Shown: positions 1-9,129, counted from the first letter of the stretch. The stretch: DNA of 64,000 bases from Xanthomonas cassavae CFBP 4642 (GCF_000454545.1 NZ_CM002139.1:1294835-1358834); one strand, 5' to 3'. A program made the numbers and translations. Notes: generated by a model from the sequence alone, not told the origin.

Positions 1-1
1 C

Positions 2-841
2 AGCGCGCACGGCATGGAAATCGATGCCGCGCGGGCGCAGGTGGCGCGCACACGGCTGCAGCGGCATGGGGTGGATGCGCCGGTCGTGCTCGGCAGCCTG
101 ATGCAGACGACACCCGCAGCGGCGATTGATCTGTGCCTGACCAACGTGCCGTATTTCGGTTGCCAGTGGCAGGGTGAAGCGCAGGCAGGCCAGCTGTACG
201 CCAGTGCCGATTACGCCGGCTATCTTGCCGGCATGCGCGGGGTGTTCCATGCGCTGCGACGGCGGCTGCGCCCAGACGCATTCGGCGTAGTGATGGCGGA
301 AAACATCTGTCTTGGCGGGCGACTGTTTCCGCAGGCCTGGGACCTCGGCCGGATCCTGGGCAGCCTGTTTACGCTGCACGAAGAGCGGGTGCTGTGCTAC
401 CAGTGCGCAGCCGGTGGTATCGCGCATGCACGCACCGACAGCAACCGCAGCCACGAATACGCGCTGATCTTCCAGCACTGCCGGGCGCAGCTGGACCTGG
501 CGCAGGCCGCACAGTTGCTGCAGGCCGTCCAGGCGCTGGGAGTGCCGGTGCGGGTGCATGGCAGCTACGCACGCTGGCTGCAGTCGCCCATCCTGGTGCC
601 AGACGGGCCGGACGACCTGGACCTGATGCTGCGCGCCGAGCAGCCGTTATGGGACCGGATGACCGCCTGGCTGCAGGCACAGGGATTCAGTTTGAGCCTG
701 TGGGGCGAGCCATGCCGGGCACCGGTGCCGTTGGCGGCGGTCCGCACGCATCACTACCTGCGCGCCGAACGCATCGGTGCCGAGGGCAGCCGCCTGCAGG
801 TAGACCTGCAACTGCCAGCGGATGAACCGCCGATGCCCTGA
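2..841 (+). CDS. DNA methylase fused to a nucleotidyltransferase-like domain (5' partial)
   Basis: The reading frame is open to the window edge, so the N-terminus is missing. The first visible residues (SAHGMEIDAARAQVARTRLQ) look like the end of SAM-binding motif I of a methyltransferase. About 40 residues on, TNVPYF resembles the catalytic N-x-P-Y motif of N6-adenine or N4-cytosine DNA methylases. The C-terminal part (about residues 178-268 counted from the internal ATG at 14) has GSYARW, then DDLDL and later VDLQL, the glycine-serine plus three-carboxylate layout of minimal nucleotidyltransferases. Seen: both motif sets in one frame. Inferred: a two-domain protein, perhaps modifying nucleic acid. 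No neighbour gives a pathway, and the substrate is unknown. The methyltransferase call is fairly safe and the nucleotidyltransferase call is moderate. Confidence 0.6.
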   Translation, partial: SAHGMEIDAARAQVARTRLQRHGVDAPVVLGSLMQTTPAAAIDLCLTNVPYFGCQWQGEAQAGQLYASADYAGYLAGMRGVFHALRRRLRPDAFGVVMAENICLGGRLFPQAWDLGRILGSLFTLHEERVLCYQCAAGGIAHARTDSNRSHEYALIFQHCRAQLDLAQAAQLLQAVQALGVPVRVHGSYARWLQSPILVPDGPDDLDLMLRAEQPLWDRMTAWLQAQGFSLSLWGEPCRAPVPLAAVRTHHYLRAERIGAEGSRLQVDLQLPADEPPMP

Positions 842-914
842 GCAGGCGAGGCGACACCGCGCGCACATGGGTTGCGGCTATGCTTTGGCCGGTTTTGGAT
901 GATGGAATCTTCCC

Positions 915-1697
915 ATGTCTCGTACTTCCCCGATCGCGCATGGCGCACTGCTTGGCGCGCTGGCAACCCTGGCCGGCTGCGGTGGCAGCAAGGGCGACAC
1001 GATGCTGATGCGTGAGTCGTTCAATTCCGACGACACCTACTCGCGCAGCGTGGCGGCCAGCTCGCCACAGGCCTGCGAAGCGGCTCGGCGCGTGCTGTTG
1101 AGCCAGGGCTACGCCGTCACCCGTGCCGATGCGGCGGCGGTGGAGGGCAGCAAGAACTTCCAGTTGAAGGAAGCCGACCAGAGCGAGCAACTCAACTTGC
1201 GCATCTCCTGCGCCACTCAGGATGGCGGCAAGGCGCAGGTGTTCGTCAGTGCGCTGCAGGACCGGTATGCGCTGAAGAAGAGTTCGACCTCGGCCAGCGT
1301 CGGTGTGGGGGTGCTGGGGTCGTTGTCGCTGCCGGTGGGCAGCAGCGGCGATTCGCTGGTGCGCGTGTCCAGTACTACGGTGCAGGATGCGGCCTTCTAC
1401 AAGCGCTTCTTCGAACGGCTGAATTCCTATCTGCCCAACGTGACCGAAGCGGTGCCTGCCGCCGCAAGTGCAGCACCGGCACCGCTCCCTGCGCATGCGG
1501 CGGCACCAGCGCCGGCGCCGGCAGCGGTTGTTCCGGCCACCTCGACGGCGAGCGCAACGCCTGCGCCTGTACCCGCTGCCACAGCAGCTCCTACGACCGT
1601 GGCACAGCCGCCGGTGGCACCGTTGCCGGTCGAGGCGCAGGATCCACCGCCGGCCCCGGCCAAGGTGCCGCAAACCGAGCCCGGCACGCAGCCGTGA
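915..1697 (+). CDS. DUF2242-type lipoprotein
   Basis: A 260-residue predicted lipoprotein: a hydrophobic N-terminus ends in the lipobox LAGC at about residues 19-22. The middle (about 30-175) is a compact domain with YSRSVAASSPQACEAARR and VSSTTVQDAAFYKRFFERL, which I associate with the DUF2242 family. The last 80 residues are a low-complexity Pro/Ala/Val tail that probably spans the periplasm or contacts peptidoglycan. The family has no known biochemical function. It stands alone, with about 125 bases to the next gene and no visible operon partner. The ATG at 915 puts the signal peptide at the very start and is the natural choice. Confidence 0.7.
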   Translation: MSRTSPIAHGALLGALATLAGCGGSKGDTMLMRESFNSDDTYSRSVAASSPQACEAARRVLLSQGYAVTRADAAAVEGSKNFQLKEADQSEQLNLRISCATQDGGKAQVFVSALQDRYALKKSSTSASVGVGVLGSLSLPVGSSGDSLVRVSSTTVQDAAFYKRFFERLNSYLPNVTEAVPAAASAAPAPLPAHAAAPAPAPAAVVPATSTASATPAPVPAATAAPTTVAQPPVAPLPVEAQDPPPAPAKVPQTEPGTQP

Positions 1698-1822
1698 CGG
1701 GCTTTTTCACGCTGCGCTCCAAAGTCTGAATAGCCGGTTGCGCGCTTCACGTTGTGTTCTCGACGCAGCGGCCAGAGTGCGCCCATGGCTCGCCGAGCGG
1801 GCGAGAAACGTGGAGACCAACG

Positions 1823-2203
1823 ATGAAAATGCGCACCTCCCTGCTGGGTATGTCCCTGATCGGCCTGATGGCCACGAGCACCTTCGCGCAGGCTCAGAAC
1901 TATTCGCATCAGCAGCGCTATTCGGAAGCAGACGAAGGCCGTCGCTTCAACGATGGCACCCGCGTCCGCTGCCGTAATGTCGAAGTGCAGAAGAACTCGA
2001 CCGACCCGAATCGCATTGGCGGCACGCTGGCCGGCGCTGCAATCGGTGGATTGCTGGGTAACCAGGTCGGCGGCGGTAACGGCAAGAAGCTGGCGACTGT
2101 GGCCGGTGCAGTGGCTGGCGGTGCAGCAGGCCGCACCATCCAGGGCAATCGTCAGCAGACCAACGGCAACCGGCAGGTCGAGCGCGTCTGCGAACGTCGC
2201 TGA
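1823..2203 (+). CDS. Glycine-zipper 2TM-domain envelope protein
   Basis: A 126-residue exported protein with signal peptide MKMRTSLLGMSLIGLMATSTFAQA and a mature C-terminal glycine-zipper segment. That segment contains GGTLAGAAIGGLLGNQVGGG and GAVAGGAAGRTI, the alternating small-residue pattern of the Rick_17kDa/SlyB-type outer-membrane families. It ends with a conserved cysteine (VERVCERR) and has another in RVRCRNVEV, a possible disulfide pair. The ATG at 1823 is chosen because GGAGA lies 7 bases upstream and the signal peptide starts there. An upstream ATG at 1754 would add 23 non-hydrophobic residues. Role unknown; related proteins affect envelope integrity. It is followed directly by a terminator. 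Confidence 0.75.
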   Translation: MKMRTSLLGMSLIGLMATSTFAQAQNYSHQQRYSEADEGRRFNDGTRVRCRNVEVQKNSTDPNRIGGTLAGAAIGGLLGNQVGGGNGKKLATVAGAVAGGAAGRTIQGNRQQTNGNRQVERVCERR

Positions 2204-2223
2204 GCCTGATGCGGTGAATCCGC

Positions 2224-2249
2224 AAAGCCCCGGCCATGCCGGGGCTTTT
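2224..2249 (+). terminator. Rho-independent terminator
   Basis: AAAGCCCCGGC and GCCGGGGCTTTT pair around a CAT loop 20 bases after the glycine-zipper gene, giving a GC-rich stem and a short T run. It should end that transcript. Confidence 0.8.
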
Positions 2250-2290
2250 GTGTTGTAGTCAAGAAGAAAACGCCGTCAAGCCCCCCCGTT

Positions 2291-3691
2291 GTGCGAATAA
2301 GCAACCTTCAGCTGCCGTGCCGTCAGCGTGCATCGCTCCCCATCTGCGTGGCCACGCGGCATAGCGTGCGTCCCCGTTTGGCGACACGGTGCTGTGCCGC
2401 GGTGCTGGTCGCTGCGCAGCTGCTGCAGGCAGCGACTGCGCAGCCCGGCGATGCCGCAAGCGCAGCCAGCGCCGACTGCGTGCAGGCGCTGTTGCAACGT
2501 CTGGGCTGGACCATTCGCGAGGCAGCGGTCGACGCTCCGGTCATTGCCCGCGGCGCACCCTGCACGCGGGAATCGCTGGCGCAGGCGCACGCGGCCGGCG
2601 ACCTGCAGGCAACCTTGCCGGCAGCCTGGGGCACGCCGCAACGCAGCGCCGCACTGAAGGCGCTGCTGGATGATCCGGCCACGCACTGCGCCTATGGGTT
2701 CGAGGTCGGGGCCGCGACACGGCGCGCAGTGACCCAACTGCAGAACAATCCGAATTACCGCTTTTCGGCAGTGCAGCTGGGCTGGATCGGCTTTGGCTGG
2801 CACGGCGCGGCGGCGCAGGGCTGGAGCGGGTTTCGCAGCTTCGGCCGCGGTTATCAGCCGCACGGCAGCAATGCGCAGGCACTGGATGCGTTCTACCGCG
2901 GCCATGTGCGCTCCGAATGCGGGGTGGGGCGACAGGTGGCCCAGCTCGCCACCCAGCGTGAGTTGTATGGCGATGCCGGATTCGACCAGGTGTTCACGCC
3001 CGGCGAGTTGTCGATCGGCACCTTCCTGACCCTGCACGACACCGACAGCATTCTGCTTGGCGCGCACGCCGGCAGGTTGTTCGCTGATGGCAAGGCGACC
3101 AAAACCGCGCAGCTGGGGCGGCAGGCCTTTGTGGGTGCGCCGGGTTTCATCGCGCACGTGTTCGACAAGGCCTATCTGGACGATATCCATAACCAGGCCG
3201 AAAACTTCGTGGTGGTCGATGTCGGCGATGCGGCGGCGCAGGCACTGGCCCGGCATGGCGGCTTTGCGCATTACGACGCACTCAACCGGCGGATCTGGGA
3301 GTTGTCCAAGTCGCTGCGCGGGCCGGGTAAGCGACGCTTCGAACGCTTGCTGTACGAGCGCGACGCCTCGCTGCGCGCCAGCCTGGATCCGCGGCAGCAG
3401 GCGCAGCTGCAGCAGTTGCAGACGCTGCTGGACGATCCGTTCTACCAGGGCTTTCTGGTGTACGTGCATCCCAAGGGCATCAAGCCGATCGGCTATCACG
3501 TGGCGCGGTTGCTGGACCGCAACCCGCGCACGCCCTACGCCATCGACCTGACGCTGCACAATCTGCATACCACCTTGTACTGGCGCTGGATCGACTGGCA
3601 GCTGCAACAGTGCGCCACCAGCACCGCCACGGAACAATCCATTGAGAATTCCGCCACGCCGACGTACGCCGGGCGTGGCACCCTGCACTGA
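2291..3691 (+). CDS. Conserved exported protein, unknown function
   Basis: I do not recognise this 466-residue protein. It has a hydrophobic stretch (CCAAVLVAAQLLQAATAQ, about residues 36-53) that looks like a signal peptide ending near ATAQ. The annotated GTG at 2291 would put about 35 extra residues before it, so a GTG at 2348 or 2366 may be the true start. The mature part has many aromatic and basic residues and paired cysteines, with no transmembrane segments. Third-position GC is typical of its neighbours. A long open frame on the other strand spans almost the same interval but has the Arg/His/Gln-rich composition of an antisense shadow. It ends 21 bases before gnd, so the two could be co-transcribed. 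Confidence 0.6.
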   Translation: MRISNLQLPCRQRASLPICVATRHSVRPRLATRCCAAVLVAAQLLQAATAQPGDAASAASADCVQALLQRLGWTIREAAVDAPVIARGAPCTRESLAQAHAAGDLQATLPAAWGTPQRSAALKALLDDPATHCAYGFEVGAATRRAVTQLQNNPNYRFSAVQLGWIGFGWHGAAAQGWSGFRSFGRGYQPHGSNAQALDAFYRGHVRSECGVGRQVAQLATQRELYGDAGFDQVFTPGELSIGTFLTLHDTDSILLGAHAGRLFADGKATKTAQLGRQAFVGAPGFIAHVFDKAYLDDIHNQAENFVVVDVGDAAAQALARHGGFAHYDALNRRIWELSKSLRGPGKRRFERLLYERDASLRASLDPRQQAQLQQLQTLLDDPFYQGFLVYVHPKGIKPIGYHVARLLDRNPRTPYAIDLTLHNLHTTLYWRWIDWQLQQCATSTATEQSIENSATPTYAGRGTLH

Positions 3692-3711
3692 TCAGAGCAT
3701 GAGGAGTGGTT

Positions 3712-4653
3712 ATGGAACTGGGTATGGTGGGTTTGGGCCGCATGGGCGCCAACATGGCCGAGCGTCTGGTGCACGGCGGGCACCGCGTGCATGGCTACGA
3801 TCTGGGCGCGAGCGCGCGCAGCAGTGCGCAGGCCAAGGGGATCGTGACCGCCGATGCGCTGGAAGCGCTGGTCTCCGCGTTGCCGAGCCCGCGCGTGGTC
3901 TGGCTGATGGTGCCGGCTGGCAAGATCGTCGATGACACCCTGGCGCAGTTGCTGCCGTTGCTGCAGGCCGGCGACATCGTCATCGATGGCGGCAACTCGT
4001 ACTACAAGGATTCGCAGCGTCGCGCCGCGCAGATGCAGGCCAGCGGCGTCGCCTTCGTCGACTGCGGCACCAGCGGCGGGGTGTGGGGGCTGAAGGAGGG
4101 CTACAGCCTGATGGTGGGCGGTGAGGAAGCGGCAGTGACCACGCTGCACCCCATCCTTGCCACGCTGGCACCGGCACCGGACAAGGGTTGGGGGCGAGTA
4201 GGCCCCAGTGGCGCCGGCCACTTCACCAAGATGGTCCACAACGGCATCGAGTACGGAATGATGCAGGCCTATGCCGAAGGCTTCGCGTTGATGCAGCACA
4301 AGACCGACTTTGCGCTGGATCTGCACCAGGTATCGGAGATCTGGCGCGACGGCAGCGTGGTGCGTTCGTGGCTGCTGGATCTCACCGCCGATGCGCTGCG
4401 CCATAATCCGGCGATGGATGGCATCGCGCCGTTCGTGGCCGATTCGGGCGAAGGCCGCTGGACGGTGGCCGAGGCGATCGATCTGGAAGTGTCGGCGCCG
4501 ATCATCACGCTGTCGTTGATGGAACGGCTGCGCTCGCGCGACAAGGATTCGTTTACCGACAAGCTGCTGGCAGCGATGCGCAACCAGTTCGGCGGGCATG
4601 CGGTGATGACCACCACGGCCGCCTCCCCGACGATCGGCAGCAAGGACGCCTAA
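3712..4653 (+). CDS. gnd: 6-phosphogluconate dehydrogenase, decarboxylating (short form)
   Basis: It oxidatively decarboxylates 6-phosphogluconate to ribulose 5-phosphate in the pentose phosphate pathway, in the cytoplasm. The N-terminal Rossmann fold has GMVGLGRMGANMAERL at residues 3-18. The substrate-binding and catalytic region includes IDGGNSYYKDSQRR, DCGTSGGVWG and GPSGAGHFTKMVHNGIEYGMMQ, where K and N are the usual catalytic residues. At 313 residues it is the short YqeC/GndA-type enzyme, which is often NAD-preferring, and not the 470-residue Gnd. The ATG at 3712 is preferred over the GTG at 3706 because GAGGAG (3701-3706) sits five bases upstream. Confidence 0.92.
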   Translation: MELGMVGLGRMGANMAERLVHGGHRVHGYDLGASARSSAQAKGIVTADALEALVSALPSPRVVWLMVPAGKIVDDTLAQLLPLLQAGDIVIDGGNSYYKDSQRRAAQMQASGVAFVDCGTSGGVWGLKEGYSLMVGGEEAAVTTLHPILATLAPAPDKGWGRVGPSGAGHFTKMVHNGIEYGMMQAYAEGFALMQHKTDFALDLHQVSEIWRDGSVVRSWLLDLTADALRHNPAMDGIAPFVADSGEGRWTVAEAIDLEVSAPIITLSLMERLRSRDKDSFTDKLLAAMRNQFGGHAVMTTTAASPTIGSKDA

Positions 4654-4991
4654 GCGGTCTTCGGTGACTGCGCCTGTGGCAAGGCGCGGTCGTGGCTGAG
4701 CATGCCGATGGTTGCAATAGTGTCTAGCGGCGCGACCGCGCGTCAAGGCGTAGCCAAGGCCGCTGGCTGGAGATCGCTGTTTTCAGCTGCGAATCCAGCC
4801 CTCCGATTGAATGCCCGCAGCGATGGCGTCAGCTGCCAACAGAGGGAACACGCACGATGCTCGGTCGGCAGACAGGCGGAGCCAGGCAGCGTGCCTTGAA
4901 TACACACGCTGTCGGCATCGAACGGTGGACGTCGAACGCGAGTGCGACGACGCCAACAGCCGATGTCTTGCACGCAGCTAGCTGCGCGCCG
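4654..4991. other. Intergenic region between convergent genes
   Basis: These 338 bases lie between the ends of gnd and the convergent oxidoreductase gene. No convincing gene, hairpin terminator or repeat was seen; the short open frames here have no recognisable features. Confidence 0.5.
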
Positions 4992-6074
4992 TCAACGCGC
5001 GCAGCCGGTTGCGTCTGCGTCAGGGCGCATGCCCTCCAGCCACTGCACCTGGCCGGTTGCTGCGCTGCGCTGGGCCAGCTCCAGCAGATGCATGAGTTGC
5101 ACCGCGTCGTCAGCGGAGACCGGTGCCGGACCGGTGCCGGCCAGCGCGTCGCGGAAGGCGGCGTAACACTGGCGATAGTCGCCGGGCAGGTTTTCGGGCT
5201 GATGGATGTGCACGCGGCCCTCCTCGTCCACGCGCGTCAGCGTGCCCGGTAGCGGGTCCACGCCCCAGCCGACCGTGCCAGGGCGACGCCCGGCGCGCAG
5301 CTGATCTTCCTGCGTATCCAGCCCATGCTTGAGGTAGCTGCCACGCGTGCCATGCACCGCAAAACGCAGGCGGTTGTCGGCCACCAGCGAACCGGCGTGC
5401 AGGATCGCCCGTCGCCGCGGGTAGTGCAGGGTGACGTGGAAGTAATCGTCGCTGCGCGCCTGGCTGCGCTGGCGCTGCAGGTCTGCGCCGATCGCCTGCG
5501 GCGTACCGAACAGTTGCAAGGCCTGGTCGAGCAGATGCGGGCCCAGGTCGTACCACAGGCCGGCGCCGGGGCTGTCGCTCTCGCGCCAGCGGTCGCGCAC
5601 CTGCGGGCGATAGCGATCGAAGTGCGAATGGAATTCCACCACCTCGCCCAGCCGGCCTTCGTCGATCAGGCGGCGCAAGGTCAGAAAGTCCGCGTCCCAG
5701 CGGCGGTTCTGGAACACGCTGACGATGCATCCGGCGGCTGCGGCGGCGTCTGCTACGGTGCGTGCCTGCGCGGCATCCAGCGCAAAGGGCTTGTCCACCA
5801 GGACGTGCTTGCCGGCCGCCAGCGCCTGCAACGCGAACGGCGCATGGGTCTGGTTGGGCGTGGCCAGCACCACCGCATCGAGTGCGGGGTCGGCCAGCGC
5901 AGTGGCGAGGTCGGCGACGACATCGATGCCGGGAAAGTCCGCCTGCGCCTGTTGCGGCTTGGACGACACCACGCTATGCAACTGCATGCCGGGCGTGCTG
6001 GCGATCAGTGGTGCATGAAAGGTGTGGCCGACATAGCCATAGCCGACGACGGCCAGATTGAACTGTTTAGGCAT
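4992..6074 (-). CDS. Gfo/Idh/MocA-family NAD(P)-dependent oxidoreductase
   Basis: A 360-residue dehydrogenase of the glucose-fructose oxidoreductase/inositol dehydrogenase family. The N-terminus has a Rossmann motif, VVGYGYVGHTFHAPLI (residues 8-23). It is followed by DAVVLATPNQTHAPFALQAL and the EKP-like GKHVLVDKPFALDAAQA, whose lysine is the family catalytic lysine. The C-terminal half has GLWYDLGPHLLDQALQLFG, where the GGxxxDxGxHxxD-type pattern supplies the other active-site residues. Substrate unknown: a sugar or inositol derivative is usual. Start at 6074 is chosen because MPKQFNLAVVGYG brings the fold to the N-terminus. Monocistronic and convergent with gnd. Confidence 0.85.
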   Translation of the reverse strand: MPKQFNLAVVGYGYVGHTFHAPLIASTPGMQLHSVVSSKPQQAQADFPGIDVVADLATALADPALDAVVLATPNQTHAPFALQALAAGKHVLVDKPFALDAAQARTVADAAAAAGCIVSVFQNRRWDADFLTLRRLIDEGRLGEVVEFHSHFDRYRPQVRDRWRESDSPGAGLWYDLGPHLLDQALQLFGTPQAIGADLQRQRSQARSDDYFHVTLHYPRRRAILHAGSLVADNRLRFAVHGTRGSYLKHGLDTQEDQLRAGRRPGTVGWGVDPLPGTLTRVDEEGRVHIHQPENLPGDYRQCYAAFRDALAGTGPAPVSADDAVQLMHLLELAQRSAATGQVQWLEGMRPDADATGCAR

Positions 6075-6223
6075 TGAAAACGGTTCATCGCAACGACGGA
6101 AGGAGCCCGCATGGTATTGCACCTACCCGTATTCGCCGGGTTCACGGCGCCTGCATGCAGCGGTCACGTCTGCTCGACGAGCACTTCCGCAAGCTGCAGC
6201 CACGTTCAACAGGAGTGTCTCGG

Positions 6224-6595
6224 ATGAAGAACATGAAGCATGCACGCAAGCTGCTGGCGCTGTCGTTGTCGTTGGGCCTGACCCTGGGCGCCACACAGGC
6301 ATTTGCCGCGCCGCAGGACATGGGCGCGCACAAGGACCATGCCGCTGGCATGAACGAGTCCAAGAAGCCGGTCACCGACACCTGGATCACCACCAAGGTC
6401 AAGGCCGATCTGCTGGCGACCGATAATGTGTCCGGCACCGACGTCAAGGTCGAGACCAAGAACGGTATCGTGATGCTGACCGGTTCGGTCGCAACACAGG
6501 CCGAGCACGACAAGGCCGTGGCCGTGGCCAAGGGCATCGAAGGCGTTAAGAGCGTCAAGTCGACCGGTCTGAAGGTCGTTGCTGCGAAGAAGTAA
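6224..6595 (+). CDS. BON-domain periplasmic protein (OsmY-like)
   Basis: A 123-residue exported protein: signal peptide MKNMKHARKLLALSLSLGLTLGATQAFA, a short charged linker, then one BON domain (about residues 50-118). The BON domain contains DTWITTKVKADLLATDNVSG, VKVETKNGIVMLTGSV and AVAVAKGIEGVKSVKS, with the conserved GxV.L.G turn. BON domains bind phospholipid surfaces, and OsmY-type proteins are stress-induced periplasmic chaperone-like factors. The start is fixed by AGGAG at 6211-6215 and the signal peptide; a longer in-frame start at 6074 adds only non-conserved sequence. It lies divergent from the Gfo/Idh gene and is followed by a strong terminator. Confidence 0.88.
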   Translation: MKNMKHARKLLALSLSLGLTLGATQAFAAPQDMGAHKDHAAGMNESKKPVTDTWITTKVKADLLATDNVSGTDVKVETKNGIVMLTGSVATQAEHDKAVAVAKGIEGVKSVKSTGLKVVAAKK

Positions 6596-6650
6596 GTCCA
6601 TCCGGTGCGAATGCCGGGCCGGCCGAGGCGAGGCGGCTGGACTGGGCACA

Positions 6651-6680
6651 AGGCGCACTCTCCGGAGTGCGCCTTTTTTC
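6651..6680 (+). terminator. Rho-independent terminator after BON gene
   Basis: AGGCGCACTC and GAGTGCGCCT form a perfect ten-base stem with loop TCCG, followed by TTTTT. It isolates the BON gene from the signalling operon that follows. Confidence 0.9.
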
Positions 6681-6832
6681 GTCTGGCCCAGGTGGCCGGA
6701 GAACCGGCAGGCGGCGGAGCGCTCTCGCGGTTTTCACGTTTGCTGCACTTATGATGTGCCCATTCAGCAAAGTCACGGTCCTAACTGTTATTTGCTGAAT
6801 CATTAATCTCGTTTGGGGCGCGATCGGAGACA

Positions 6833-8692
6833 ATGCCGAGCCGACCTGGGCATTTGCAGCGAGCGGACACAGACCTGGTAATGCAGACAACGGCCCAAGC
6901 AGAGAAATGGGATCGCTGGCGACTGCCTTCATTGGCGGTGGCGGTGTGCCTGATCGTGGTGGTGCCGTCCTTGCTGCTGCAGCAGATGGCGCGCAATGCC
7001 AACCAGGCGGCGGTATGGGTATCGCATAGCCAGGAGGTGCAGGAGACTGCGCAGCGGCTGGAAGCGGCGATGCGCGACACCGAATCGGCCGCGCTGATGC
7101 GCTCGCACGGCGTGGAGCGGCCGCCGTTGCTGGAACGCATGCGCCGGGGCCGGCGCGAATCCATGGCAGCGGTGGCGCGGCTGATCGCGCTCACCGATGA
7201 CAACCCGCCGCAGCTGCTGCGCGTCGGACGGATCCAGAGCACGATCGAGCGCCGGCTGCTGTTGGCCGAGCGGATCGCCGTGACCACCGAGCCGGAGCAG
7301 ATCCGCGCGTTGATCATCGACATGACGGTGAACAACCCGATCCGCGTGCTGATCGACGACCTGCAAGGTGCCGAAGGCCGGTTGCTGGTGCTGCGCAACG
7401 CGCGCGCGGACACCGAGCGCATGCACTACACGATGCTGAGCTGGGCCGCGCTGGCGGTGCAGCTGCTGTTGCTGGCCACGGTGATCTGGTTGCTGCAACG
7501 GCAGATCCGGCGCCGGCTGGCGGCCGAGCAGGAATACCTGCGCGCCAACGGCCGTGCCAGCTCGGTGTTGCAGACCGTGCGCGAGCCCATCGTGCTGCTG
7601 GATGCCAGCCAGCGCATCGTCCTGCACAACCCCGCATTTGCCGAGCTGTACGGCCTGGAGGAACGCGGCAACGAATTGATGGCGCTGGAAGACGTGGGCG
7701 AGGGCGTGTGGCGCGACCAGCAGATTCACCAGCGCCTGGCCGACGTGTTGCTGCGCGGCCGCGAACTGTGGGATTTCGAGCACGAGCAACGCGCCGCCGA
7801 CGGGGTGCTGCGCACCATGCTGATCAATGCGCGGCACATGCCGCTGCCGGACACCGCGGACGAAGACATGGTGCTGATGACGGTCAGCGACATCAGCCTG
7901 CAGAAGGCCTCGCAGTTGCGCATCACCGAGCTCAACCGGCAGATGGAGGGCAAGGTGGAGCAGGTGTCGGAGGTCAATCGCGAACTGGAGGCCTTCAGCT
8001 ATTCGGTCTCGCACGACCTGCGCGCGCCGCTGCGCCATGTGGCCGGATTCTCGGACAAGCTGGCGCGGCATCTGGGCGATGCCGCCGACGAGAAGTCGCG
8101 TCATTACATGGAAGTGATCAGCAGCTCGGCGCGGCGCATGGCCTCGTTGATCGACGATCTGCTGGTGTATTCGCGCCTGGGCCGTGGTGCGCTGCGGCTG
8201 CAGGCGGTGGACATGCAATCGCTGGTCGCCGAGACGCGCGCGATCCTGGATTCCAGCGTCAAGAGCGAGAACACCGGCCACCGCGTGGAGTGGCAGATCG
8301 CGCCGCTTCCGGTGCTGGTGGCCGATGAGAACATGATGCGCCAGCTATGGATGAACCTGCTGGGTAACGCGGTCAAGTACAGCGCCAAGCGCGAGGTGGC
8401 CAGGATCGAGATCACCTATGTCCCGACGCCCGAGGGTGGTCACCGGTTCAGCGTGCGCGACAACGGCGCCGGCTTCGACATGGAGTACAGCGCCAAACTG
8501 TTCGGCGTGTTCCAGCGGCTGCACAAGGCCAGCGAGTACGCCGGCACCGGCATTGGCCTGGCCAGCGTGCGACGGGTGCTGACGCGTCACGGCGGCCGCA
8601 TCTGGGCCGAAGGCGTCGTCGATGCAGGCGCCACGTTTTATTTCGAGCTTCCCCCTGCGCATGAGGCGCCCAACCAAGAGTTCACTGTATGA
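6833..8692 (+). CDS. Membrane sensor histidine kinase (periplasmic sensor, PAS, HisKA, HATPase)
   Basis: A 619-residue inner-membrane kinase. TM1 is about residues 33-51, a CHASE3-like helical periplasmic domain 52-200, TM2 201-221, and a PAS-like domain 240-360 (REPIVLLDASQRIVLHNPAFAELYG). The HisKA box is SYSVSHDLRAPLRH with phospho-acceptor His394. The HATPase has MNLLGNAVKYS, DNGAGFD and GTGIGLASVRR. This H-box and C-terminal style are those of phytochrome-like kinases that pair with single-domain regulators. Its stop overlaps the start of the response regulator by four bases, so they are translationally coupled. Start uncertain: the ATG at 6833 has GGAGA only two bases away, and the ATG at 6881 is a good alternative. 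Confidence 0.88.
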   Translation: MPSRPGHLQRADTDLVMQTTAQAEKWDRWRLPSLAVAVCLIVVVPSLLLQQMARNANQAAVWVSHSQEVQETAQRLEAAMRDTESAALMRSHGVERPPLLERMRRGRRESMAAVARLIALTDDNPPQLLRVGRIQSTIERRLLLAERIAVTTEPEQIRALIIDMTVNNPIRVLIDDLQGAEGRLLVLRNARADTERMHYTMLSWAALAVQLLLLATVIWLLQRQIRRRLAAEQEYLRANGRASSVLQTVREPIVLLDASQRIVLHNPAFAELYGLEERGNELMALEDVGEGVWRDQQIHQRLADVLLRGRELWDFEHEQRAADGVLRTMLINARHMPLPDTADEDMVLMTVSDISLQKASQLRITELNRQMEGKVEQVSEVNRELEAFSYSVSHDLRAPLRHVAGFSDKLARHLGDAADEKSRHYMEVISSSARRMASLIDDLLVYSRLGRGALRLQAVDMQSLVAETRAILDSSVKSENTGHRVEWQIAPLPVLVADENMMRQLWMNLLGNAVKYSAKREVARIEITYVPTPEGGHRFSVRDNGAGFDMEYSAKLFGVFQRLHKASEYAGTGIGLASVRRVLTRHGGRIWAEGVVDAGATFYFELPPAHEAPNQEFTV

Positions 8693-9129
8693 GTGCCATC
8701 CGTACCATTCTTCTGGCAGAAGACAGCCCGGCCGACGCGGAGATGGCGGTCGACGCCCTGCGCGACGCGCGCCTGGCCAACCCCATCGTGCATGTCGAGG
8801 ACGGCGTGGAAGCCATGGACTACCTGCTGCGCCGTGGCGCCTACGCCCACCGTGAGGAAGGGCTGCCGGCGGTGCTGCTGCTGGACATCAAGATGCCGCG
8901 CCTGGACGGGCTGGAGGTGCTCAAGCAGGTGCGCAGCGATGAAACGCTCAAGCGCCTGCCAGTGGTGATCCTGTCGTCCTCGCGCGAGGAGAGCGACCTG
9001 GCGCGCAGCTGGGACCTGGGCGTCAACGCCTATGTGGTCAAGCCGGTGGATGTCGATCAGTTCTTCAACGCGGTCAAGACGCTCGGCACCTTCTGGGCAG
9101 TCATCAACCAGGCACCGGAGCTGGACTGA
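8689..9129 (+). CDS. Single-domain response regulator (Rcp1-like)
   Basis: A 146-residue CheY-like receiver with no output domain. It has the acidic pocket LLAEDSPAD, phospho-acceptor Asp66 in LLLDIKMPRLDGLEVL, the switch serine in VILSSS, and the conserved lysine in AYVVKPVD. The long insertion DYLLRRGAYAHREEG is characteristic of the Rcp1 subfamily that serves phytochrome-type kinases. It overlaps the kinase gene upstream by four bases (ATGA) and precedes the hybrid kinase by three bases. This suggests that it shuttles phosphate between the two kinases or acts by protein contact. Confidence 0.92.
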   Translation: MSAIRTILLAEDSPADAEMAVDALRDARLANPIVHVEDGVEAMDYLLRRGAYAHREEGLPAVLLLDIKMPRLDGLEVLKQVRSDETLKRLPVVILSSSREESDLARSWDLGVNAYVVKPVDVDQFFNAVKTLGTFWAVINQAPELD

